Shown: in pieces, positions 1-6,547 of the stretch | Layout: each line of letters begins with the position of its first letter | How positions within the stretch are numbered: the stretch's first letter is position 1 | Assembly (NCBI GenBank): GCA_009702305.1 | Contig: WLIH01000094.1 | Coordinates: 1 to 8,137, forward strand | Direction of reading: 5' to 3' | DNA from: Actinomycetota bacterium | GTDB lineage: Bacteria > Actinomycetota > Actinomycetes > Propionibacteriales > Nocardioidaceae | DNA: 8,137 nt | The notes under the pieces: model-generated | Databases searched by the model: none | Seen by the model: only the letters and a program-made list of their open reading frames with translations | Told to the model about the DNA's origin: nothing | Position numbers and translations under genes: made by a program

Positions 1-776
1 ATGCCGAGCCCGTCCATGTCGCGCAGCGCCTGGTCGATGATCACGCCGATCTCGTCGGCGGGGATCTCGTCCTCGACCGGGATCGGGTTGGCGATCACGA
101 TGCCGCCGGCCAGGCCGAGGTCCCACTTGGCCGCCATCACGGCCGCGATCTCGGCCGCGCCGTCGACCCGCATCGGCGAGCCGTGGCCGCTGGAGCGGGA
201 GTAGAACGACGGGAACTCGTCGCTGCCCTCCACCAGCACGGGCACCCCCAGCGTCTCGAGGGTCTCCAGCGTCAGCCCGATGTCGAGGATGCTCTTCACC
301 CCGGCACTGACCACGGCCACGTCGGTGCTGCCGAGCTCGGTCAGGTCGGCCGAGACGTCGAAGCTCTCCTGCGCCCCGCGGTGCACGCCGCCGAGGCCGC
401 CGGTCACGAAGGTGCGGATGCCGGCGAGGGCCGCGAGGCGCATGGTGGCGGCGACGGTGGTGGCGCCGTGCACGCCGCGGGCGACGACGTACGGCAGGTC
501 GCGCACGCTCACCTTGGTGACATCGCCGTGGCTGGCGAGCAGCTCGAGGCCCGCCTCGTCGAGACCGATGCGCGGGCGGCCGCCGAGCACCGCGATGGTC
601 GCCGGCACGGCGCCGTGCTCGCGGATGATGCCCTCGACCTCGACCGCCATGGCGACGTTCTGCGGATAGGGCATGCCGTGGCTGATGATCGTGCTCTCGA
701 GGGCGACGACAGGACGGCCCTCGGCGAGCGCGGTCGCGACCTCGTCCTCGAGCTGGAGCAGGGGGTGCGGGGTCAT
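1..776 (-). CDS. psuG: Pseudouridine-5'-phosphate glycosidase PsuG (C-terminus cut by window edge)
   Basis: PsuG cleaves the C-C glycosidic bond of pseudouridine 5'-phosphate, giving uracil and ribose 5-phosphate, in the cytoplasm. I translated 258 residues from the ATG at 776; the family is usually about 300 residues, so roughly the last 40 lie outside the window. Family signatures are clear: ALESTIISHGMPYPQN at about residues 25-40, TGGLGGVHRG at 125-134, ESFDVSADL at 137-145, SAGVKSILD at 157-165 and ANPIPVEDEIP at 239-249. By recalled comparison with the E. coli enzyme, E27, D144 and K161 would be the proton donor, a metal-site acid and the Schiff-base lysine; that mapping is from memory. 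The start ATG overlaps the stop TGA of the upstream kinase in ATGA (773-776), so translational coupling is likely. Nothing visible is broken. Confidence 0.96.
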   Translation of the reverse strand, partial: MTPHPLLQLEDEVATALAEGRPVVALESTIISHGMPYPQNVAMAVEVEGIIREHGAVPATIAVLGGRPRIGLDEAGLELLASHGDVTKVSVRDLPYVVARGVHGATTVAATMRLAALAGIRTFVTGGLGGVHRGAQESFDVSADLTELGSTDVAVVSAGVKSILDIGLTLETLETLGVPVLVEGSDEFPSFYSRSSGHGSPMRVDGAAEIAAVMAAKWDLGLAGGIVIANPIPVEDEIPADEIGVIIDQALRDMDGLG

Positions 777-1648
777 GGTGCGCCCAGTCTGTCAGCCAGG
801 TCCGCGCGGACGGTGTCGTGGCTGGCCACGGTGAGGGCGGCCGCCCGGTGGCCGTACGCCGCCGCGGCCGTGGGCGCCGCGCCCGCGATCAGGGCGTGGT
901 AGAAGGCCGCGAGCATCGAGTCGCCGGCACCGGTCACGTCGACGACCGTGGTCGCGACGGAGGCCAGGTCGCTCGCCCCGCCCGGAGTGTGGAGCCGTGA
1001 GCCCGCCGTCCCCCGTCGCTCCCAGACCAGCTCGACGCCGCGCGCGTGCAGCGCCTCGGCCCCGCCCAGCGCCGCGAGCTCGTCGGCGTTGGGCGTGACG
1101 GCGAACAGGTCGCGCACCTGCGCCGCGATGCGGGTCGCCTTCGGCACGCTGACCGGGTCGAGCAGCACCCGCACCCCGGCGGCGCGGGCCAGGTCGAGGG
1201 CGCGCGCCAGTGGAGCGGGGGCGAGGTTGCCGTCGATCACCACGAGAGCGGCCGCGGCGATCGCCTCGGCTGCCGCGTCGACGTCGCCGGGGTCGAGGCT
1301 GTCGGTGGCGGCCATGTCGGCGATCGCCACGACCAGCTCCCCGCTCGCGTCGAGCACAGCGGTGTAGGTGCCCGTCGGGGTCGCTGCGCGACGGACGAGC
1401 GACACGTCGACGCCGGCTTCGGCGGTCGCGCCGAGCAGGTCGTCGCCGAGCGTGTCGGCACCGACGACGGCCACCAGCCGCACCGGCGTGCCGAGCCGCG
1501 CGAGGTTGTCGGCGACGTTGCGGGCGACCCCTCCGGGCGAGAGCCTCGTCGTGCCCGGGTTGCTGGTCGCGCCGACGACAGGGGAGGTGCTGCGGGCCTT
1601 GAGGTCCATGTTGGCGCCGCCGATGACGACGACCCCGGCCCGCTGCAC
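773..1648 (-). CDS. psuK: PfkB-family carbohydrate kinase, probable pseudouridine kinase PsuK
   Basis: This 291-residue protein has the ribokinase/PfkB fold signatures: an N-terminal VVVIGGANMDLKAR strand (6-19), the substrate-side motif SPGGVARNVADNLARLG (37-53), TPNADE (185-190), and the C-terminal nucleotide/anion-hole motif DVTGAGDSMLAAF (237-249), with D243 as the expected catalytic base. PsuK phosphorylates pseudouridine at the 5' position. The assignment to pseudouridine rather than another nucleoside or sugar rests on the psuG gene overlapping its end by 4 bp, and on the GGANMDLKA start, which is typical of PsuK-type members. The start is GTG at 1648. An in-frame TAG, which is the stop of the upstream phosphatase, sits only three codons before it, so no earlier start is possible. 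No good Shine-Dalgarno is visible, so translation probably depends on coupling to the upstream gene. Other PfkB substrates (ribose, adenosine, inosine) remain possible. Confidence 0.9.
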   Translation of the reverse strand: MQRAGVVVIGGANMDLKARSTSPVVGATSNPGTTRLSPGGVARNVADNLARLGTPVRLVAVVGADTLGDDLLGATAEAGVDVSLVRRAATPTGTYTAVLDASGELVVAIADMAATDSLDPGDVDAAAEAIAAAALVVIDGNLAPAPLARALDLARAAGVRVLLDPVSVPKATRIAAQVRDLFAVTPNADELAALGGAEALHARGVELVWERRGTAGSRLHTPGGASDLASVATTVVDVTGAGDSMLAAFYHALIAGAAPTAAAAYGHRAAALTVASHDTVRADLADRLGAP

Positions 1649-1657
1649 CAGGACAGG

Positions 1658-3055
1658 CTATGCCGAGCGACGCTGGCGCTTCATGGTCACGGTGTCGATG
1701 ACCGTGCCGTCGGTGGAGCGGGCGGTGAGCTTCATGGTCGCGATGCCCTGCTTGTCGCGCGGCGTGACGTCGAGGAAGGCGATCGAGTGGTCCTCGTAGG
1801 TCACCGCCGACCAGGTCGTGGCCTCGGGGATCCGGAGTCCGCCCTCGACGGTGACGTAGGACAGCGGCAGCCCGCCGGTGGGGTACGCCGCCTGGCCGGC
1901 CCCGCCGGCGGTGAGATAGGTCGTGCCGGTGCTCGAGTCGACGACCGCGCCGTCGGGCGCCTCCTGCACGGCGACGCCGCCGCGCATGATGTGGGTGCGC
2001 TCGTAGCAGTGGTTGTGGCCGTTGACGACCAGGTCGACCTCGAACTGGTCGAAGATCGGCTCCCAGCGGCTGCGGGTGCCGCCGTCGGAGCCGTGCACGA
2101 GGTTGGTGCAGTACATGCAGTTGTGGAAGCCCGCGACGATGAAGTCGATGTCGGAGCGCTCGCGCATCTCGGTGAGCCGGCCGACCAGCCAGGCGTCCAG
2201 CGTGGCGCCGACGTACCCGTTGTTGCGGTTGATCTCGGTCGAGGCGTCGTTGCCGTCGAGGGCGATGAAGCCGACGTTGCCGTGCACGAAGGAGTAGGTC
2301 ACGGGGGCGTCCTTGACGCCGTTGGTCGGCAGCGAGAAGCGGTCGAGGTAGCCGGCGTAGCCGAGCTCGCCGTTGCCGGCCTCCATCTCGTGGTTGCCGA
2401 CCGTGGTCATCCACGGCACCTTCGCGGCACTCGGCTGGATCTGCTGCAGCCACTGGTCCCAGACCTGGAAGTCCTGGGTGTCGGCGCTCCCCAGTCCGGT
2501 GCCGCCGCTGGAGTCGGCGTAGCAGAGGTCGCCGACGACGAAGGCGAAGGCCGGCTTCTGCTGGGCGATCAGCGCGACGTGCGCGGCGGCCGCCTCGTTG
2601 ACGCCCATGTCGCCGAACGCCGCGAAGCGGAAGGCCTTCGGCTCCGACGGGGCCGTGCGGAACGAGCCCTCGTACGCCGTAGCGCCGGCGTGGCTGAGCC
2701 GGTAGCGGTAGGTGGTGTCGGGTCGCAGCCGGGTCAGGTCGACGTGGTGGTAGACGGTGCCGACGTCCTTGGACGAGCGGCTGTCCGCGGCGATCCGGGT
2801 GCCGAAGTCACGACCGAGGCCGAGCTCGAGCACCGGCTTCTTCACCGACGCGGGCGTCGACCACGACACCGCCATCCGGCGACGCGCGTCGGCACCGTAG
2901 GTCACGTGCACGCCCTGCGGGCGCACTCCCGCGCTCGCCGGCGGCACCCACAGCATCGGTCCGACCGTGGCGGCGGTGGCCAGCCCGGCCCCGGCGGCGA
3001 GGAAGCCGCGCCGGGAGGTCGTCGTGGGGGTGGTCAGGTCCTGGATCTCGCTCAC
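1658..3055 (-). CDS. Tat-exported purple acid phosphatase-like metallophosphoesterase
   Basis: The 465-residue protein begins with a twin-arginine signal: SRRGFLAAG at residues 14-22, a hydrophobic stretch, and probable cleavage after PPASA at about 42. A fibronectin-like purple acid phosphatase N-domain follows at about 45-135. The catalytic metallophosphoesterase domain has all seven expected metal ligands: D149 (FGDM), D176 and Y179 (GDLCYAD), N221 (GNHE), H311 (GFHNCM), H347 and H349 (GHNHCYERT). The tyrosine ligand points to the purple acid phosphatase class. It would be a phosphomonoesterase acting outside the membrane; nucleotides are a plausible substrate from the neighbours. I chose the GTG at 3055 because it puts the Tat motif at residue 14; longer in-frame openings run into the divergent nuclease gene. 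No Shine-Dalgarno precedes it, so a leaderless transcript is possible. Its only four cysteines (178, 313, 316, 350) all flank metal-ligand motifs. Confidence 0.93.
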   Translation of the reverse strand: MSEIQDLTTPTTTSRRGFLAAGAGLATAATVGPMLWVPPASAGVRPQGVHVTYGADARRRMAVSWSTPASVKKPVLELGLGRDFGTRIAADSRSSKDVGTVYHHVDLTRLRPDTTYRYRLSHAGATAYEGSFRTAPSEPKAFRFAAFGDMGVNEAAAAHVALIAQQKPAFAFVVGDLCYADSSGGTGLGSADTQDFQVWDQWLQQIQPSAAKVPWMTTVGNHEMEAGNGELGYAGYLDRFSLPTNGVKDAPVTYSFVHGNVGFIALDGNDASTEINRNNGYVGATLDAWLVGRLTEMRERSDIDFIVAGFHNCMYCTNLVHGSDGGTRSRWEPIFDQFEVDLVVNGHNHCYERTHIMRGGVAVQEAPDGAVVDSSTGTTYLTAGGAGQAAYPTGGLPLSYVTVEGGLRIPEATTWSAVTYEDHSIAFLDVTPRDKQGIATMKLTARSTDGTVIDTVTMKRQRRSA

Positions 3056-3073
3056 ACCGCTGAGAGAACCAGG

Positions 3074-3095
3074 TCGGTCTGAACGAGCGGTGAAC
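3074..3095 (-). promoter_or_regulatory. Candidate PhoP/RegX3-type phosphate box (two 11-bp direct repeats)
   Basis: On the minus strand two consecutive 11-bp units read GTTCACCGCTC (3095-3085) and GTTCAGACCGA (3084-3074). They share GTTCA at exactly 11-bp spacing. Actinobacterial PHO boxes bound by PhoP (Streptomyces) or RegX3 (mycobacteria) are built from 11-bp direct repeat units beginning GTTCACC or GTTCA. The units lie 19 bp upstream of the phosphatase GTG, on its coding strand, and inside the 72-bp region shared with the divergent nuclease. A phosphatase is a classic member of this regulon. The second unit is a weaker match after GTTCA, so this is a good candidate and not proof. Confidence 0.55.
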
Positions 3096-3127
3096 GCCAC
3101 GCCGCGAGCGACCCGGGCGAGACTGTC

Positions 3128-3784
3128 GTGGTGCGCCGTCTCCTCGTCCTCCTGATGCCCCTGCTCGTGCTGTCGCCCATCCCGCCGTCGCCCGCCGCGG
3201 CCGGTGGTGACGACATGGTGGTGCGGATGCGGTTGGTGAAGCTCGTGCGCTCGCTGCCGGTCGCTGTCGAGGACGGCACCGGCTACGACCGCGACCTCTA
3301 CCCGCACTGGAGCAGTCAGGGCGCCGGCTGCGACACCCGCGAGGTCGTGCTGCGCGACGAGGACCGTGCCGACGGCTCGACGCAGGACGGCGAGTGCCGC
3401 ACCGTCGGCGGCAGCTGGCGCTCGGCGTACGACGGCGTGACGACCGTCGACAGCTCGAGCTTCGACATCGACCACGTCGTCGCCCTGGCGGAAGCCCACG
3501 CCTCAGGTGCGTCGGCCTGGGACGTCGAGCGGCGCGAGGCCTACGCCAACGACCTCGGCGACCCCCGCTCGCTCATCGCCGTCTCCGCCTCGTCGAACCG
3601 CTCCAAGTCCGACCGCGACCCCGCCGAGTGGCTGCCCGACCTCGGCGTGTGCCGCTTCGTCACCGCCTGGACGGTGGTCAAGGTCCGCTGGTCGCTCACC
3701 GTCGACGCCGCCGAGAAGCAGGCCCTGCGCGACGCCGTCCGCGACTGCCCCGACCGCATCATCCGCGTGCAGACCGTCGGCTGA
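3128..3784 (+). CDS. Secreted HNH-type nuclease (DUF1524 family)
   Basis: The 218-residue protein has a Sec signal peptide (basic VRR, a leucine-rich core, probable cleavage after SPAAA at about 25). A nuclease domain follows with the DUF1524 pattern: FDIDHVVALAEAHASGA at about 112-128, then YANDLGDPRSLIAVSASSNRSKSDRDPAEW at 139-168, in pieces D115-H116, N141, N157, K160 and D163-P165. The DIDH and the SNRSKSD region form the expected beta-beta-alpha metal site. Four cysteines in the secreted part (68, 90, 175, 197) could make two disulfides. Related proteins are extracellular nucleases, and DNA is the likely substrate. There are two adjacent GTG codons, at 3128 and 3131; either could be the start. 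No strong ribosome binding site is seen. It is divergent from the phosphatase and may share its regulation. Confidence 0.88.
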   Translation: MVRRLLVLLMPLLVLSPIPPSPAAAGGDDMVVRMRLVKLVRSLPVAVEDGTGYDRDLYPHWSSQGAGCDTREVVLRDEDRADGSTQDGECRTVGGSWRSAYDGVTTVDSSSFDIDHVVALAEAHASGASAWDVERREAYANDLGDPRSLIAVSASSNRSKSDRDPAEWLPDLGVCRFVTAWTVVKVRWSLTVDAAEKQALRDAVRDCPDRIIRVQTVG

Positions 3785-3793
3785 CGCGCGCCG

Positions 3794-3817
3794 GGACGTC
3801 ATCCGGACGGGACGTCC
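3794..3817. terminator. Candidate hairpin between convergent genes
   Basis: GGACGTC (3794-3800) and GACGTCC (3811-3817) form a 7-bp GC-rich stem with a 10-nt loop, 10 bp after the nuclease stop and 34 bp after the end of the opposing acetyltransferase gene. The place fits a bidirectional terminator, but no T-tract follows. GACGTC occurs a third time at 3835-3840, so a protein site is an alternative. Confidence 0.4.
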
Positions 3818-3850
3818 GCTTGTCCCAGCCGTATGACGTCTCGCGGGGGC

Positions 3851-4231
3851 TCAGCCAGGGTAGATCCGGAAGCCGGACTTCTCCCGGTGGGCGAAGGAGC
3901 GGTAGAAGTCCTGGGCCTCGTCGGTCAGCAGATCCATCCGTGAGGTCTCCGTCGCGACGAAGACCTCCTCGACCAGGGCGCGGGCGACGCCTCGCCGGCG
4001 GTGGGCGGGCGCGACCCCGAGCTGCGAGAGGAAGGACTGCATCACGCCGTCCCCCATGGCCTGCGCGAAGCCGATCACCTCGCCGTCGACGCACGCCACG
4101 CACACGGACACCCCTGGTGCCGTGCAGCCCTGCTCGACCACCGCGGGATCGGAGTACGTCGGCCAGCCGAGGTCTCGGCACAGGGCGGCGATGCCATCGC
4201 GGTGATGAGCGGCGTACGGCACAACATCCAT
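3851..4231 (-). CDS. GNAT-family N-acetyltransferase
   Basis: A short 126-residue GNAT protein, complete from ATG at 4231 to TGA at 3851. The acetyl-CoA binding motif is SQLGVAPAHRRRGVARALVEE at about 69-89 (Q70, then the RRRGVA turn). Before it comes the usual strand GEVIGFAQAMGDG (50-62), and the end FYRSFAHREKSGFRIYP (109-125) matches the C-terminal FYxxxGF element of the family. The substrate cannot be told from sequence; GNAT proteins acetylate amines on small molecules, antibiotics or proteins. It lies 24 bp after the SnoaL-like gene on the same strand and may be the last gene of a dnaB transcript. The ribosome binding site is weak. Confidence 0.87.
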   Translation of the reverse strand: MDVVPYAAHHRDGIAALCRDLGWPTYSDPAVVEQGCTAPGVSVCVACVDGEVIGFAQAMGDGVMQSFLSQLGVAPAHRRRGVARALVEEVFVATETSRMDLLTDEAQDFYRSFAHREKSGFRIYPG

Positions 4232-4255
4232 GACTCAGGGTATCGATGCCGGGGG

Positions 4256-4702
4256 CTAGAGACCCAGCACCGCAGGGTTGCCGGACAGTGTCAGCCACCC
4301 GACGCGGCGCTCGACGATCAGCCATCGACCCTCGCGTCGCGCCCAGGTGTCGACGTACTCCCCGTTGGTGTCGAAGACGTCGCTCGCCAGGTCTCCCAGG
4401 CCGGCGTGCCGGGCCTGCACGTAGGCCTCGCTGGTCGCGCGGTCCCCGTCGACCGTGACGATGATCGAGCCCAGCAGGTGCTGGGTCGCGCCGCACCGGT
4501 CGAGGTGTCGGGCGAAGGTCGTGCGCAGCCGCGGCAGACCGTGCTGCAGACCCGACCCGTCGCCGTAGTCGAACACCACGTCCTCGGCGAAGACCGACGC
4601 CAGTTCGGACCAGCGCTTGCCGTCCAGCAGGCGTGCTGCCCGCCCGAGCTGATCGGTGACCGCCGAGCGGTCGAGCAGGTCGCGCAGTGAGGAGCCGTCC
4701 AC
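4256..4702 (-). CDS. SnoaL-like (NTF2 fold) protein
   Basis: The protein matches the SnoaL-like/NTF2-like pattern: an N-terminal helix LLDRSAVTDQLGRAARLLDGKRW, then SVFAEDVVFDYGDGS (about 37-50), HLLGSIIVTVDGDRATSEAYVQARH (75-99), and the closing strands EYVDTWARREGRWLIVERRVGWLTLSGN, read in pieces. Members include polyketide cyclases, steroid isomerases and dehydratases, and many have no known role; the substrate is unknown here. I prefer the GTG at 4702 (148 residues) because GAGGGA lies 6 nt upstream. The earlier in-frame GTG at 4720 (154 residues) has no Shine-Dalgarno. The gene starts about 24 bp after the dnaB stop, and no separate promoter is seen, so co-transcription with dnaB is likely. 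Confidence 0.82.
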   Translation of the reverse strand: MDGSSLRDLLDRSAVTDQLGRAARLLDGKRWSELASVFAEDVVFDYGDGSGLQHGLPRLRTTFARHLDRCGATQHLLGSIIVTVDGDRATSEAYVQARHAGLGDLASDVFDTNGEYVDTWARREGRWLIVERRVGWLTLSGNPAVLGL

Positions 4703-4726
4703 GGTGCGTCCCTCGTCCACGAGGCG

Positions 4727-6148
4727 TCAGTGCGCCATGTCGACGAAGCGGGAATAGTGGCCCTGGAAAGCGACGGTGATGTCGCGGGTGGGGCCGTTGC
4801 GGTGCTTGGCGACGATCAGGTCGGCCTCGCCGGGGCGGGTCGACTCCTTCTCGTAGACGTCGTCGCGGTGCAGCAGGATCACCATGTCGGCGTCCTGCTC
4901 CAGCGAGCCCGACTCGCGCAGGTCGCTCATCATCGGGCGCTTGTCACCGCGCTGCTCGGGGCCACGGTTGAGCTGGGAGAGCGCGATGATCGGCAGCTCC
5001 AGCTCCTTGGCCAGCAGCTTGATCTGGCGGGAGAACTCCGAGACCTCGAGCTGGCGCGACTCGACCTTCTTGCCCGAGCTCATCAGCTGCATGTAGTCGA
5101 TCACGATCAGGCGCAGGTCGTGGCGCTGCTTGAGCCGGCGGGCCTTGGCCCGGATCTCCATCATCGTCATGTTCGGCGAGTCGTCGATGAACATCGGCGC
5201 CGAGGAGATCTCGCCCATCTTGCGGGCCAGCTTGTTCCAGTCGTCGTCTTGCATGTTGCCGTTGCGGATGTGGTTGAGCGGCACCTTCGCCTCGGCCGAG
5301 AGCAGGCGCATCGTGATCTCCGAGCGCGTCATCTCGAGGCTGAAGAAGACCGAGGCCAGGTTGTTGTGGATCGACGCCGCCCGGCACAGGTCCAGCGCGA
5401 GCGTCGACTTCCCCATCGCGGGCCGCGCGGCCACGATGATCATCTGCCCCGAGTGCAGGCCGTTGGTCAGGTCGTCGAGGTCGGCGAAGCCGGTCGGCAC
5501 GCCGTAGAGCCCGGCCTCGCGGTTGCTGATCGCCTCGATCTCGTCGAGGACGCCGTCCATGATGTCGCTCAGCGGCGCGTAGTCCTCCGAGGAGCGCTTG
5601 TCCGCGATCTTGTAGACCTCGGCCTGGGCCTGGTCGACGATGTCGTCGACCTCGCCCTCGCCGGCGTACCCGATCTGCACGATGCGCGTGCCCGCGTCGA
5701 CGAGTCGCCGCAGGATCGCCTTCTCGCGCACGATCTCGGCGTAGTAGGCGGCGTTGGCGGCGATCGGCACGTTGGCCGAGAGCGTGTGCAGGTACGGCGC
5801 GCCGCCGATGCGCTGCAGCTCGCCGCGACGCTGGAGCTCGGCGGCCACGGTCACCATGTCGACCGGCTCGTTGCGCCCGTAGAGGTCGATGACCGCGTCG
5901 TGGATCGTCTCGTGGATCGGGCGGTAGTAGTCGACCCCGCGCAGCACCTCCGCGACCTCGGCGATCGCGTCCTTGCTGATCAGCATCGAGCCCAGCACCG
6001 ACTGCTCGGCGGCCATGTCCTGCGGCGGGGTGCGGCCGACGCCCGGCGAGGAGGGGCGCTCGCCCGGTGCGTACGCCGCCGGGCCGTCGCCCCAGTCGTC
6101 GTACGGCGGCTCGGGCAGTCCCGGACCCGCGTGCTCGACGATGCTCAA
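4727..6148 (-). CDS. dnaB: Replicative DNA helicase DnaB
   Basis: DnaB is the hexameric 5'-3' helicase that unwinds DNA at the replication fork. The 473-residue product has the N-terminal DnaB domain (MAAEQSVLGSMLISKDA at about 45-61, the IGGAPYLHTLSANVPIAANA region at 114-133), a linker, and the RecA-like ATPase domain. Walker A is ARPAMGKST (241-249), the catalytic glutamate lies in SLEMTRSE (E272), Walker B is LIVIDYMQL (347-355), followed by ALSQLNRGPEQR (389-400), LRESGSLEQDADMVILLHR (410-428) and the arginine-finger region AKHRNGPTR (447-455). No intein interrupts the motifs, although inteins are common in actinobacterial dnaB. The start is TTG at 6148, chosen because GGAGGA sits 6 nt upstream; the open frame continues to 6604, but that extension is low-complexity Arg/Ser/Gly sequence with no helicase similarity. 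The first 44 residues are a Pro/Gly-rich tail typical of actinobacterial DnaB. Confidence 0.97.
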   Translation of the reverse strand: MSIVEHAGPGLPEPPYDDWGDGPAAYAPGERPSSPGVGRTPPQDMAAEQSVLGSMLISKDAIAEVAEVLRGVDYYRPIHETIHDAVIDLYGRNEPVDMVTVAAELQRRGELQRIGGAPYLHTLSANVPIAANAAYYAEIVREKAILRRLVDAGTRIVQIGYAGEGEVDDIVDQAQAEVYKIADKRSSEDYAPLSDIMDGVLDEIEAISNREAGLYGVPTGFADLDDLTNGLHSGQMIIVAARPAMGKSTLALDLCRAASIHNNLASVFFSLEMTRSEITMRLLSAEAKVPLNHIRNGNMQDDDWNKLARKMGEISSAPMFIDDSPNMTMMEIRAKARRLKQRHDLRLIVIDYMQLMSSGKKVESRQLEVSEFSRQIKLLAKELELPIIALSQLNRGPEQRGDKRPMMSDLRESGSLEQDADMVILLHRDDVYEKESTRPGEADLIVAKHRNGPTRDITVAFQGHYSRFVDMAH

Positions 6149-6154
6149 CGTGCT

Positions 6155-6160
6155 TCCTCC
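6155..6160 (-). promoter_or_regulatory. Ribosome binding site that decides the dnaB TTG start
   Basis: On the minus strand GGAGGA (6160-6155) lies 6 nt upstream of the TTG at 6148-6146. It is the strongest Shine-Dalgarno in this part of the window, and no in-frame ATG or GTG near it is better placed. It therefore sets the start of dnaB. Confidence 0.75.
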
Positions 6161-6249
6161 ACCCGTGGCGCGACGACCCCGTGCTGACGAGCACGAGGCT
6201 AGGGACCGGCACCGACAACGGTGACGCGACGAGACGGCACGGCCGGTCA

Positions 6250-6287
6250 CCGGCGTCTCCACGCCGGCGCCCCCACGATCGGGCGCC
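6250..6287. other. Two overlapping, mutually exclusive hairpins in the dnaB upstream region
   Basis: Hairpin A pairs CCGGCGT (6250-6256) with ACGCCGG (6261-6267) around a 4-nt loop. Hairpin B pairs GGCGCCC (6266-6272) with GGGCGCC (6281-6287) around an 8-nt loop. Both need G6266 and G6267, so they compete. No T-tract follows on either strand. Whether they lie in a transcript depends on where the dnaB promoter is, which I cannot place with confidence. Confidence 0.35.
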
Positions 6288-6337
6288 TCGACGACGCGGC
6301 TGAACCTACGTGGCCCCGAGGACCGCTGAACAGCACC

Positions 6338-6346
6338 TTGTCCACA
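6338..6346 (+). promoter_or_regulatory. Perfect DnaA box TTGTCCACA
   Basis: An exact match to the actinobacterial DnaA 9-mer on the plus strand, followed by GG. It is 5 bp from the one-mismatch box TTATCCCCA on the opposite strand (6360-6352), giving a tight inverted pair. Confidence 0.8.
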
Positions 6347-6390
6347 GGACCTGGGGATAACTGCGGCCCACCCGTGGACGACACGCGCAC

Positions 6391-6404
6391 AGCTGTGCAC
6401 AGCT
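6391..6404. repeat. 14-bp perfect palindrome AGCTGTGCACAGCT
   Basis: AGCTGTGCACAGCT reads the same on both strands. It contains a two-mismatch DnaA box (CTGTGCACA) in each orientation and lies between the two perfect boxes. It could be a DnaA-related element or the operator of a dimeric regulator. Confidence 0.6.
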
Positions 6405-6416
6405 TGGGGAGGGCGG

Positions 6417-6425
6417 TGTGGACAA
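6417..6425 (-). promoter_or_regulatory. Perfect DnaA box TTGTCCACA (minus strand)
   Basis: The plus strand reads TGTGGACAA, the exact complement of the DnaA 9-mer. It lies 70 bp from the perfect plus-strand box, in inverted orientation. Confidence 0.8.
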
Positions 6426-6508
6426 CCTCGCGCAGAAACCGCTTCACGAGCCGCTGACCTGCATCGATGAGTTTCCGCAGCTGTGGAGAGAAAACAGTTG
6501 GTCGGCAA

Positions 6509-6544
6509 TTCCGTTCGTGTCCCGTTCCCTGTCCCGTTGCCGGT
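6509..6544 (+). repeat. 12-bp iteron-like tandem repeat, three units
   Basis: Three consecutive 12-bp units read TTCCGTTCGTGT, CCCGTTCCCTGT and CCCGTTGCCGGT. They share a CCGTT core and an ending GT at the same offset; the next 12 bp (CTGTTTGTCGAC, 6545-6556) is a degenerate fourth unit that runs into the DnaA-box palindrome. Confidence 0.5.
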
Positions 6545-6547
6545 CTG

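Noticed and set aside
792..2453. A 553-codon open frame on the minus strand in another frame
   Set aside because: It overlaps the phosphatase and kinase and encodes an Arg-rich, motif-free product; a GC-driven shadow.
1046..3082. A 678-codon open frame on the plus strand
   Set aside because: It is antisense to the phosphatase and psuK, which show clear motifs. The product is Arg/Gly/Val/His-rich low-complexity sequence typical of the shadow frame in high-GC DNA.
3056..3499. Upstream in-frame extension of the phosphatase gene to 3499
   Set aside because: It runs across the signal peptide and body of the divergent nuclease gene, and the Tat motif only makes sense near the N-terminus set by the GTG at 3055.
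6196..6201. TAGCCT on the minus strand as the -10 element of dnaB
   Set aside because: It fits TANNNT, but no acceptable -35 lies at the right spacing, so the promoter cannot be placed.
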